Positions 27,454-35,754 of a stretch of DNA of 64,000 bases are shown in pieces; the first letter of the stretch is position 1, and the number at the start of each line of letters is the position of its first letter. The position numbers and the translations under genes were made by a program. The notes under the pieces were generated by a model that did not search any database, was not told where the DNA came from, and saw only the letters and a program-made list of their open reading frames with translations. Origin of the DNA: Aliikangiella sp965214955 (GTDB taxonomy: Bacteria > Pseudomonadota > Gammaproteobacteria > Enterobacterales > Kangiellaceae); the NCBI GenBank assembly GCA_965214955.1, contig CBDCCU010000009.1:310001-374000 (forward strand), read 5' to 3'.

Positions 27454-29262
27454 ATGTCTTTTAAGTCTTTTATGAGCCAGTTAAACAAGCCTACTGAATT
27501 AACTTCTGAGTTAACAAAAAAGTTAACGGACAAGACTTTGTCAGAAGACTCTAGAATTCAGCTCACCCAAATTGGTAATAGTTTTCAACCTAATAACTCA
27601 TCACTGGGTGAAGAGGGCTTTGTAAAAGCCAAACAAGATGCCGATAAAGCACTAAGCGATAACAAAATTATCCTTAAAAAGCGGTTTGTGTTGGAGTCGA
27701 TTATTGGCTTTGGCGGAATGGGAACCGTTTATAAAGCACAAGACTTAAGAAAAGTTGAGGCGCAAGATACTAACCCCTATGTAGCGGTTAAAGTGCTAAA
27801 AGCCGAAATTAAAAACCATCCAGAAGCCTTTATTGCTTTACAACGAGAAGCCAGTCGTTCATCGGTTTTAGCACACCCTAATATTGTTACCGTGCACGAC
27901 TTTGACCGTGATGGTGATACTATTTATATGACTATGGAGTTGCTTGAAGGTAAAGATTTAGATCAGCTATTAAAAAATAACAAGGCTGGTTTACCCAAAG
28001 CAATGGCGCTATCCATATTTGAAAACTTTTGTGCCGCACTAGCTTTTGCCCACAAAAAAGGCATTATTCATTGCGATTTAAAACCCGCCAATTTATTTAT
28101 TACCCAAGATGGGGCAAAGGTTTTAGATTTTGGGATTGCAAGGCTTGCTATGGAAAACCAAGATCATTTTGATGCAGGAAAAATGGGGGCGTTAACACCA
28201 GGCTATGCCAGCATAGAAATGTTTAATCATAAGCCGCCTAGCACAAGTGATGATATTTTTGCTGCGGCAATTATTTTATACGAAATGCTTACAGGTAAAC
28301 ATCCTTATAAAGGCAAGTCGGCTACGGCGGCTAAATCGCTTAAATTAAAACCTACGCCAATTGATGGATTAACTAATCGTCAGTGGAAAGCAATAAGCAG
28401 TGCACTAAGCTTTAATAAAGCAGAGCGCCCACAATCAATTAAAGTGTTTAGTGACGCAATGATTAAAAAGGTGCAGTTTCCTGTTTTTAAATTGCTTACT
28501 GCTGTTTCATTATCGGTTGCAGGCGCATTTGCCTACTTACAGTTTTCCGCAGAAAATGAATTAGGTTTAGTGATAGAAGAAACGCTAATTCATGCGGATC
28601 AATGCTATAAAATCAATGATTATGACTGTACCATTAGTGCTGCCGATGCCATACTAAAGATGGATCCTGAACATCAGCGAGCCAACCTATTACTCAATAA
28701 TGCTCAAGTTGCTTTAGCGCAAAAAGATTTTGAAAAAAATTTATTGGTGTTAATTAGCGAGGCAAGCAGCTGTTTACAAGACAAACAGTATGAATGTGCG
28801 ATAGAAAAAGCCCAAGATGTTTTAACTTTAGAAAATAATAATGCCGATGCTTTAGAAATAATAGCTAACGCAAAAACTCAACAGGAAACCATTAATACTG
28901 CTTATCAGCTAAGTATTAATAAGGCAGAAGCCTGCTTTAATCAACAAAACTATCAATGCGCCATAGAGTATGCTAATCGTGCATTAAAAATAAAACCCGA
29001 AGCCGCAGAGGCATTTTCGGTACGCCAAAAAGCAGAATATGCAATACAGCAAGCCACACAAGCAAGAGTAAATGCCGAGCAAAAAGCCAACAAGCTTATT
29101 AAAGAAGGGCAGGCTTGTTTTGCTAAATATGACTTTAGCTGTGCAATTGCTAAATCTGAATCGGCATTAGAATTTGTTCCAAAACACCAACCTGCGCTAA
29201 AATTAAAACAAGCGGCGCAAAAAGCAATCAACGATGCTAAAAAAGCCATTCAAATAGAATAA
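27454..29262 (+). CDS. Transmembrane Hanks-type Ser/Thr protein kinase with cysteine-paired TPR-like repeats
   Basis: The N-terminal ~70 residues are low-complexity. A kinase domain follows (~72-335) with glycine loop GFGGMGTVYKA, catalytic loop HCDLKPANLF, DFGIAR and TPGYAS, so all key residues are present. A single helix (~345-362) should cross the inner membrane. Outside lie four TPR-like repeats, each with cysteines spaced C-x7-C: CYKINDYDC (~384), CLQDKQYEC (~440), CFNQQNYQC (~494) and CFAKYDFSC (~555). Such paired cysteines could form disulfides. A lipoprotein gene follows after 11 bases, probably in the same operon. Substrate and signal are unknown. Confidence 0.85.
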   Translation: MSFKSFMSQLNKPTELTSELTKKLTDKTLSEDSRIQLTQIGNSFQPNNSSLGEEGFVKAKQDADKALSDNKIILKKRFVLESIIGFGGMGTVYKAQDLRKVEAQDTNPYVAVKVLKAEIKNHPEAFIALQREASRSSVLAHPNIVTVHDFDRDGDTIYMTMELLEGKDLDQLLKNNKAGLPKAMALSIFENFCAALAFAHKKGIIHCDLKPANLFITQDGAKVLDFGIARLAMENQDHFDAGKMGALTPGYASIEMFNHKPPSTSDDIFAAAIILYEMLTGKHPYKGKSATAAKSLKLKPTPIDGLTNRQWKAISSALSFNKAERPQSIKVFSDAMIKKVQFPVFKLLTAVSLSVAGAFAYLQFSAENELGLVIEETLIHADQCYKINDYDCTISAADAILKMDPEHQRANLLLNNAQVALAQKDFEKNLLVLISEASSCLQDKQYECAIEKAQDVLTLENNNADALEIIANAKTQQETINTAYQLSINKAEACFNQQNYQCAIEYANRALKIKPEAAEAFSVRQKAEYAIQQATQARVNAEQKANKLIKEGQACFAKYDFSCAIAKSESALEFVPKHQPALKLKQAAQKAINDAKKAIQIE

Positions 29263-29273
29263 GGAAATAACCG

Positions 29274-29903
29274 ATGAAAATTAACTCAACAACTAGCATA
29301 GCAATGGGATTAATAGTCATACTGTCGGTAGCAAGTATTGGTTGTAAAAAGAAGGATTTGAAAAGAGTGGCTACTGCGGCAGTTGTTGTTGTGGCAGCCA
29401 AGTTGCTCTATGACATGTATATTGATTATAAAACCGAGCAAAAAAGTAACGATAAGCAAGTGGTAAAAAAATATACTAAGGTACATAAAAGCCTACCTGC
29501 TAAAGCACAATTAGTGTCTTATCAATCATCAATAAAACCTGGTGAAGTGGTTAATCCAGGCAATAAAATTTCCATTGTTTCAAGTTTAGAAGTAGTACGC
29601 GGGCAAGATACCGAAGCGGTAGAAATTAAAGAAAAAATTACCATTTTTGATAATGAAGATTCAAGCAAAGAGCTTAAAAGTTTAGTAAAAACCGTTAACC
29701 AAAAGACCAATCGCTGCGGTGAATTTGAAAACGAATTTACCTTTACTTTGCCCAAAGGAATGCCGCAGGGGCTTTACCCAATTAGAACTTCTGTGATTAT
29801 TAATGGTGTAGAAACCGCGCCAGTAAATACTCAAATGCAATTGGTGCAAATTGATAATAATGAAATGAATGTTGGTGGTGAGAGACTGGTGGCTGTTAAG
29901 TAA
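29274..29903 (+). CDS. Hypothetical lipoprotein in operon with the Ser/Thr kinase
   Basis: This 209-residue protein carries a signal peptide with lipobox VASIGC (cysteine ~24), followed by lysines and a second hydrophobic stretch (VATAAVVVVAAKLLYDMYI). The mature part (~70-205) is predicted beta-rich, with GEVVNPGNKISIVSSLEVVR, ITIFDNEDS and FTLPKGMPQGLYPIRTSVII resembling Ig-like or fibronectin-like folds. I do not recognise a named family. The ribosome site AAGGAAATAACCG and the tight spacing behind the kinase suggest a shared pathway at the cell surface. Confidence 0.65.
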   Translation: MKINSTTSIAMGLIVILSVASIGCKKKDLKRVATAAVVVVAAKLLYDMYIDYKTEQKSNDKQVVKKYTKVHKSLPAKAQLVSYQSSIKPGEVVNPGNKISIVSSLEVVRGQDTEAVEIKEKITIFDNEDSSKELKSLVKTVNQKTNRCGEFENEFTFTLPKGMPQGLYPIRTSVIINGVETAPVNTQMQLVQIDNNEMNVGGERLVAVK

Positions 29904-29941
29904 TTTGACTTAGAATGTGGACTCATTACGAGTAGGCTTTG

Positions 29942-30424
29942 CTACTCTATAACTATACTTGTCAATTCAGCCAAAACCTCTTCTTTAATATACCCTGTCA
30001 CCTTGGTTACAAACCGCCCTTTAGAGTCAAATATAATCGTAAATGGTGTGACTTTAGGCTCGCCGACTAATTGAATTAAATCTTCTGAGGCTAATGCAAC
30101 GGGAATAAGCGGTTGCGCTCTTTTTGCCCAGTGGCGTAAAACCGTTTTACTGTCGCCAACACCAACCATAATAAAATTGGCGGGCACTTTATTTTTAACT
30201 TTGTTATAGGTGGTTATTTGGCGTAAACACCAGCGGCATTTATTTTCAAAAAAAGTTAAAAACAACAACTTATTTTCTTGTGGCTTTAAGGTGATATCAC
30301 CTTGCTGCATTAGGTTGGTTAATTGCAATGCTGGGAGAGCTTCGGCTTTAGCATACCCAATAGTTAAATTGCTTAATAAACTAAACAAGCTTAATAATTT
30401 AACTAGTGTGTATGCTATTTTCAC
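29942..30424 (-). CDS. Exported thioredoxin-like protein (TlpA type)
   Basis: This 160-residue protein has a signal peptide (~1-27, ending KAEA) and a thioredoxin fold. The active site reads FFENKCRWCLRQI, a CxxC pair at ~58-61, with a cis-proline block KVTPFTIIFDSKGR near 122-135. It should be a periplasmic disulfide reductase. It sits 48 bases behind the TonB-dependent receptor on the same strand, which suggests co-transcription, and that receptor has an unusual cysteine motif. A weak hairpin (GAGTAG...CTACTC) overlaps its stop, facing the convergent lipoprotein gene. Confidence 0.75.
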   Translation of the reverse strand: MKIAYTLVKLLSLFSLLSNLTIGYAKAEALPALQLTNLMQQGDITLKPQENKLLFLTFFENKCRWCLRQITTYNKVKNKVPANFIMVGVGDSKTVLRHWAKRAQPLIPVALASEDLIQLVGEPKVTPFTIIFDSKGRFVTKVTGYIKEEVLAELTSIVIE

Positions 30425-30472
30425 AAAACTCTCCTTAATGGTAATTTATTAATGTATAAATAAATTTAATGG

Positions 30473-32671
30473 TTACTCTTGATGACCATATTTAAAACCA
30501 ATATAAAATTCACGACCTTTAAGTGGACCATAAATATGGGCAACATCATAAGCTGGATTAACACCATCGGCTTCCCAATATAAAGTGCTATCGAGATCAT
30601 TAACTTGAGTAAAGTCGAGTAGATTTTTACCGCCAAAGTAAAGCGCAAGACTGTTATTTACATTATAAGAAAGCTTAAAGTTAACCATTGAAAAAGCTTT
30701 TGCATCGGTTGTTTTTAAATCTTGTAATTCACCATCGTCTATTAAATCGTTGGCATTTGCATCATTAAAAATGTTGTAACGATCTGAATATCCATAGTTA
30801 GCAAGATTTCTACTACCAATCCAAGTGGCATCTAAATAAAACTTCCAGTCGTCTTGTTGATATTCAAGTCCAATTCTGGCTCTTTCTTCTAAAGGAACTA
30901 CGGCAAAAGTAGATTGATAACTTTCTTCGTAATCATAAAACTCTAATGCGCCGTCAATTGTCCAAAAATCATTTAGCTTATAGCTATAAACCCAGTCAAT
31001 GGTAGAAACTTGCATGGTTTCATCAGAGTTAATTAAGCGAGGTCGGGCAAAGTTATCAAAGTCGATAAAGGCAAGGTTTTCAATTTCGCTAAAAGCAAAT
31101 GACAGAGTTGAATTTAGAGAGTCACCTTCATAACTTAATCCGTAGCTTACACTTAATGATTTCTCAATATCGGTAACCGCAATTTCAAAACCATCATCTA
31201 AAATACCATGATCCGACTCAAAAAAAGTAGCAGGTGATCGAAACCCTTGACCTACCGAAAGGCGTGATGTCCAGTCATTTCCATGATCGTATCGCATATG
31301 TAAACGCGGTGTTATTAAGTTTTCGTCAATTTCATTGCCTTGGTCGGTTTGATCAATCCAGTCGGTGGTTAAATGATCAAAACGCAGGGCAAGGTTTAGC
31401 TCTAATTGATCATTAACATACCAAGTGTCTTGAAAATAAAATCCTAAAGAATCCATATCAAAACTATCACCCGCAATGGTTGGATCGGCAGCTTGAAGTT
31501 CGGCTAAGGCTTCAGATTGTGAGCGCATAGTTTCTTGTTTGCTATCAGCACCAAAGCTCAGTAAATGCTCGCCATTAATGCTGTAAGTCCATTTAAAATC
31601 GAAAAAGTCAATGACATCGGTATTGTCATAATCAAAGCCTTCGTAATAGGATTCTTGAGCATGATCAACTCGGCTATAGGTGGCTTGCCAATGGTTTTCG
31701 CCATTCACTTCATGGATCCAACGTAGCATCAACTCTTCGCGATCAGAGCGGATCATTTCGGCTGTTTCCCAAGGGTTGGCTAAGTACTGTTCTCGCACAT
31801 CACCATTTTCAAAAAATTGCCCTGGCGGAGTTTCACCCAATGCCTCTGAGGCAATTACGCTATTCCAATCTTCACCAACTGGGCCACCAAAAACATCCGA
31901 CTCAAAATAAGAGTAACGTGCTTGAATGTTGTTGTTAAAGTTGGCTTCGTAGTTAAGTTTTAGCATAACTGAAGTGTTTTCCATGGCAGGGTTTTCACTA
32001 ACCCCATTACCATCTTCATCAGACTGATCAATGTCTTGATATTGAATTGCCGAGGTTAACCCTAAGCTTTTATCATCATTAACTAAGGTTGCTAAGCCCG
32101 AAAACATTTTATCGCCATCATCATGCAATGCGGCATTTAACTCAATAAGATCTTCTCTTGCATTTCTAGTAATTAAATTGATGGTTCCGCCAATGGCTTC
32201 TGGTGCAATCAGTGATGCCCCCGCACCGCGAGCAACTTCAATTTCTGAAATGCCAGTAGCGGTAATTGCATCCATACCGTAGTAAGAAGAAACCACCGAA
32301 TGCATAGGCACACCGTCTACTAAAACGGTGGTATGTTCACCTTTTAAACCATTAATCATTACCCGCTTCATGCCACACATAGAACATTCATTATTAACAC
32401 GAATACCCGGTTCGTTAGTAATCGCCTCGGTTAATGTCATCGCTTGTTTGCGATCAATTTGATCGGCAGATATTAGCTCGGTTTTTTCAATCACATCGGC
32501 CAAACGACCCTTTTGATGTAAGCGCTCTTTAGTGCCTATAACTGTGATGGTTTGAGTTTCCGGTTCCGTTTTAGTTTGAAGTGTTTCATCCGATTCGGCG
32601 GCATATAAACTAGTGTTTAATAAACACAAAATGACGGCTGCTGGTAGCTTAGCAAAAGCTTTTTGGTGCAT
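30473..32671 (-). CDS. TonB-dependent outer-membrane receptor
   Basis: This 732-residue receptor has a signal peptide (~1-24), a TonB-box-like QTITVIG (~40-46), a plug domain (~55-175, with VLVDGVPM and APEAIGGTINLITR) and a 22-strand barrel ending with an aromatic-rich C-terminus (GREFYIGFKYGH). The plug carries NNECSMCGMKRVM, a C-x2-C-x-M cluster at 96-101 not found in most siderophore receptors, pointing to a metal such as copper or to a metallo-ligand. A partial Fur-like site lies upstream, an AraC-type regulator is divergent, and a thioredoxin-like gene follows. The ligand is not established. Confidence 0.85.
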   Translation of the reverse strand: MHQKAFAKLPAAVILCLLNTSLYAAESDETLQTKTEPETQTITVIGTKERLHQKGRLADVIEKTELISADQIDRKQAMTLTEAITNEPGIRVNNECSMCGMKRVMINGLKGEHTTVLVDGVPMHSVVSSYYGMDAITATGISEIEVARGAGASLIAPEAIGGTINLITRNAREDLIELNAALHDDGDKMFSGLATLVNDDKSLGLTSAIQYQDIDQSDEDGNGVSENPAMENTSVMLKLNYEANFNNNIQARYSYFESDVFGGPVGEDWNSVIASEALGETPPGQFFENGDVREQYLANPWETAEMIRSDREELMLRWIHEVNGENHWQATYSRVDHAQESYYEGFDYDNTDVIDFFDFKWTYSINGEHLLSFGADSKQETMRSQSEALAELQAADPTIAGDSFDMDSLGFYFQDTWYVNDQLELNLALRFDHLTTDWIDQTDQGNEIDENLITPRLHMRYDHGNDWTSRLSVGQGFRSPATFFESDHGILDDGFEIAVTDIEKSLSVSYGLSYEGDSLNSTLSFAFSEIENLAFIDFDNFARPRLINSDETMQVSTIDWVYSYKLNDFWTIDGALEFYDYEESYQSTFAVVPLEERARIGLEYQQDDWKFYLDATWIGSRNLANYGYSDRYNIFNDANANDLIDDGELQDLKTTDAKAFSMVNFKLSYNVNNSLALYFGGKNLLDFTQVNDLDSTLYWEADGVNPAYDVAHIYGPLKGREFYIGFKYGHQE

Positions 32672-32742
32672 GAGAGTTCCCTAATAAATTTTGTTATTGG
32701 TAAGAAAGTGATTGGATTGTAAATTGATTATTTATTACGATC

Positions 32743-32760
32743 AAGAATCATTATCATTTG
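32743..32760 (-). promoter_or_regulatory. Partial Fur-box-like site
   Basis: AAGAATCATTATCATTTG contains one good Fur half-site (ATTATCA) and a weaker second half. It lies ~75 bases upstream of the TonB-dependent receptor start, where a repressor could act. It is only a partial match to the 19-bp consensus, so iron control is a suggestion. Confidence 0.4.
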
Positions 32761-32779
32761 CATTTGACTTAGATCAATA

Positions 32780-32800
32780 TATACCCGTTCTTTTTAATGA
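32780..32800. repeat. Solitary MITE-end-like sequence
   Basis: TATACCCGTTCTTTTTAATG matches the first 12 bases of the terminal repeat of the MITE at 34402, then diverges. No matching inverted end is seen near by. It may be an eroded copy in the receptor/regulator intergenic region. Confidence 0.4.
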
Positions 32801-32915
32801 GCATAATTTAGTAGGTTAGTAATCTAACTATTTGAGATATCAATGTGCTAATTTTGAAAATTTGCCATAATATGCCTATAGAAAGTGGAGTAATTCCCAA
32901 GGATAGCCAAGTTCA

Positions 32916-34046
32916 GTGATAGAAATAGTTTTCAATCGTTTTAGTTTGTTAATGTCAATTGCTATGGTAATTGGCTTAACTTTTGGTTTTTTATTACTTT
33001 TTAAACGTGGCAGTAACCGAAAAAGTAATCGCTACTTAGCGGCGCTAATGTTCATTATTGCATTATGGAATGGCACGCTGCTAACTTTAGATTTAGGTAT
33101 TTATCGTTATGCCATTGGCATTATATGGGTTCCATTTAGTTTTACTTTAGCATTGGGGCCTTGTTTTTATTTTTACGTTAAATCAATAACTAACGTGAAT
33201 TTTCTGCCTGATAGCAAAGTATGGATTCATTTTATTCCCGTTGTTGTTGAAGTGGGCTTATTTTTTACCCAAGTATTTATTGGTATTCCCAAAGCTAAAG
33301 GCTACTTTCAAACCGATCTTTACTTGTTAACACAACCTATTATTGATGTTTTAGCGATAGTCTCTTTTCTTATTTATAGCTATTATGCAAGACAAAAAAT
33401 TCTCGCTTATCACGGCTGGGTGAAGGATAACTTTAGTGATGATCATCGCTATAACCTAAACTGGCTATTTCGATTAAGTTCGATATTTTTAATGTTCTTA
33501 GCCATTTGGCTATTTTACTTTTGTTTTGATTATTTCTTTTTTGACTACCAACTTAGTTTTTACGATTATTATCCCTTTCACCTAATTTTAGCGGTTATTG
33601 CTATTTGGCTTAGTGCAGAATCTTTTTTACAGAGCAGCATTGTTTTTCCTGAAAAAACGATCCATCAAAAAGAAGAAAGCAAAGAGCCAGTTGAACTCAA
33701 TGAAGATCACCAAGAAAAAGCAAACTGGTTAAAACAACAAATTGAAGAAAATAAACTTTATCTCGATGCCGATCTTTCATTGAGCTCTTTGGCAGAAACC
33801 ATAGAGTTACACCCTAATTTAGTCTCAAAATTAATTAATGATGGGTTAGGAAAAACTTTTTCGGACTGTATTAATGAATATCGTGTGCAAGCAGTAATTA
33901 AGCAGTTAGAAAACCCAGAGCTACAAAATGCCAACTTTTTAGCGATTGCCTTTGATTGTGGATTTAACTCTAAGGCAACGTTTAATAGGGTGTTTAAAAA
34001 GGTTGTAGGGAAAACACCTGCTCAATATAGAAATGAGGTTTTATAG
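32916..34046 (+). CDS. AraC-family regulator with N-terminal membrane domain
   Basis: This 376-residue protein starts with seven hydrophobic segments (about 8-240) and ends with an AraC/XylS helix-turn-helix domain (~270-376: LSSLAETIELHPNLVSKLINDGLGKTFSDCINEYRV and FNSKATFNRVFKKVVGKTPAQYR). This membrane-bound AraC layout is common in marine Gammaproteobacteria and Bacteroidetes. The start is a GTG (or a downstream ATG). It is divergent from the TonB-dependent receptor, so it may control that gene, but no operator could be singled out. Confidence 0.85.
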   Translation: MIEIVFNRFSLLMSIAMVIGLTFGFLLLFKRGSNRKSNRYLAALMFIIALWNGTLLTLDLGIYRYAIGIIWVPFSFTLALGPCFYFYVKSITNVNFLPDSKVWIHFIPVVVEVGLFFTQVFIGIPKAKGYFQTDLYLLTQPIIDVLAIVSFLIYSYYARQKILAYHGWVKDNFSDDHRYNLNWLFRLSSIFLMFLAIWLFYFCFDYFFFDYQLSFYDYYPFHLILAVIAIWLSAESFLQSSIVFPEKTIHQKEESKEPVELNEDHQEKANWLKQQIEENKLYLDADLSLSSLAETIELHPNLVSKLINDGLGKTFSDCINEYRVQAVIKQLENPELQNANFLAIAFDCGFNSKATFNRVFKKVVGKTPAQYRNEVL

Positions 34047-34200
34047 GTTTTTTAGTAATTTTAATAAATGAGTCAGAATTTATTTGTGATTTAGCTATAG
34101 AATAAAAGGATGGCTATTTTTGGTGTGGGTGATTGTAAGTATGATGGTTGTTTGGAAATATGATTTGCTGAATCCAATCAGCTACTAAGGCTTATTAATT

Positions 34201-34776
34201 ATGGACATGAATACTTTTTATGATCTTGATAAAAAGGTCGTTGGCATTTTTAGAAATGGCGTTGCTTGGTCGAGACTAGATCAAAAGAGACTTGGAACAT
34301 ACGACGAGCATGTAGAACTAGGATACATCTATGATAATAATAATGAGAAAATTGCTGTATTCGAGAATGGTACAGTCATGGATCTAGAGAGCAATATTTT
34401 ATACCCGTTCTCCTTCAAGATGCATGTTTCAGTGTTCAGCCAAAAAGTTTGAACAAGGCGCAGCTTACAGGAAATGGCAAGCCCTTTTCAAAAGCTGTAA
34501 CGCAGTGCAAGCTTTTTGGCTGAGCACCCGAAGGGCAAGGCAGTAAGCCAACCTCTTCTTCGTTATCAATGCTTGAATTAGAATGACTAATCCTGCGCAT
34601 TAATGCCTCAAATAGGCTAGCTTACTGACTTGCTGAAGCATGCATCTTGAAGGAGAACGGGTATAGGTGTCTACAAGAACAATAAAATCTACATCAACAA
34701 TGAAGTTGTAGGTAGTTACATCGCAAATGATTTTGCGGCAGCTGCATCAATTGTTTTTTTATATGCTATTAAATAA
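34201..34776 (+). pseudogene. Small hypothetical gene split by a MITE
   Basis: The left part (34201-34401) encodes 67 residues starting MDMNTFYDLDKKVVGIF and ending DLESNIL. The right part (34666-34776) continues GVYKNNKIYINNEVVGSYI and stops at TAA. Removing the 262-bp element and one copy of the TA target rejoins both parts in frame, giving a 103-residue protein built of short beta-hairpin-like repeats (VGIF, LGYIYD, LGVYK, VGSYI). As it stands, translation runs into the element and stops at 34450-34452. I do not recognise the family; its function is unknown. Confidence 0.8.
34402..34663. mobile_element. 262-bp MITE with 31-bp terminal inverted repeats and TA target duplication
   Basis: The left end (34402-34432, TACCCGTTCTCCTTCAAGAT...) and the right end (34633-34663) are inverted copies with one mismatch in 31. 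TA flanks both sides (34400-34401 and 34664-34665), matching target duplication by IS630/Tc1-mariner transposases. Two further nested inverted repeats are present: CAGCCAAAAAG near 34438 pairs with CTTTTTGGCTG near 34512, and CAGTAAG near 34541 pairs with CTTACTG near 34621. No coding potential is present, so movement would need a transposase elsewhere. Confidence 0.88.
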
Positions 34777-34875
34777 TATGATGTTTTCATATTTCACCAC
34801 CCTAGCCAATGTTTGAGTTTAAAGTGGCAAAAAACACCTCTAAAATTAAACAAGCGTTATACACAAGGATATAAA

Positions 34876-35346
34876 ATGAAGAAAGCTGTAATTTTACCAC
34901 TAATGTTATTTACATTTTCAGTATCTACTACGGCTAAAGAAGCTCCAATAGATGAGTTATTTAGAGTTATGTCTATAGATAAACAAATGACAGGCGGCTT
35001 TGAGGCAATGATGCCAATGATAGAACAAATGGCAGGTAAATTAAAATTAGATAGTGTTGGGAAGGAGGAACTTAAAGGTATTTTTCGTGCTTGGTTTGAT
35101 GAAGATATCGACCGTTCTAAAATTATAAGTGAAATAAAAAAGCATTATACTAAAATTTTTACTGATGATGAAATCATTGCAATAACCAAGTTTTACCAAA
35201 CACCAGCAGGTAAAAAGTTCCTGAAAGAGTCACCTCAATTAATGAAACTAGGTGCGCAAATAGGCATGCAAGAAGGACAAAGTAAACAAGTTGAACTTAT
35301 GGAGCGTATAAAACCATTCTTAAAAAAGCACGGCATCAAGCAGTAA
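34876..35346 (+). CDS. DUF2059-domain secreted protein
   Basis: I start this at ATG 34876, preceded by AAGGA, giving 156 residues with a signal peptide (KKAVILPLMLFTFSVSTTAK). The rest is a helical DUF2059 domain with the family pattern FTDDEIIAITKFYQTPAGKKFL near residues 98-118 and MIEQMAGKL earlier. Such proteins are periplasmic and uncharacterised. It is a single gene; the frame is open for 63 more bases upstream but without family similarity. Confidence 0.75.
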   Translation: MKKAVILPLMLFTFSVSTTAKEAPIDELFRVMSIDKQMTGGFEAMMPMIEQMAGKLKLDSVGKEELKGIFRAWFDEDIDRSKIISEIKKHYTKIFTDDEIIAITKFYQTPAGKKFLKESPQLMKLGAQIGMQEGQSKQVELMERIKPFLKKHGIKQ

Positions 35347-35754
35347 AAAAAGGAATGAACACCTAAACAAAAAATAAACATAAGCGGTCATCGTAATTCC
35401 ATGATATAGAGTAAAAAAATAGCTAGTGGGTGGAATTTAAGAAACTCACTATCAAATACTAACTAATCCAAAGGACACATAAACCACCATCAAGAATAAA
35501 AAGTTAATGTGAATTATAGGAGTACAATATTTATTTAAAATAATTAAAAATACAATAGCCCCCAATTTTTGTCGTTTTTGTACTAACATTTGTCGGATTC
35601 TTAATATCATCGTTAATCATTTTTATTCAGTATGCCTATGGTTTAAATAAGTTCAGAGCAGAAAGCGGTATCAATCTAGCTCTGTAAACTCATTCACTCG
35701 CAGCCAATAAAACCAAATAAACAAACTGGTCGCGAAATATGGTAGGAGAATACA
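35347..35754. other. Gene-free interval before the subtilase gene
   Basis: This 408-base AT-rich stretch has no credible coding frame on either strand. The last part holds a clear ribosome site (GGTAGGAGAATACA) for the protease gene and a weak AGAGC...GCTCT hairpin near 35658-35686. Otherwise I see nothing definable; a long leader and promoter for the protease are likely. Confidence 0.5.
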
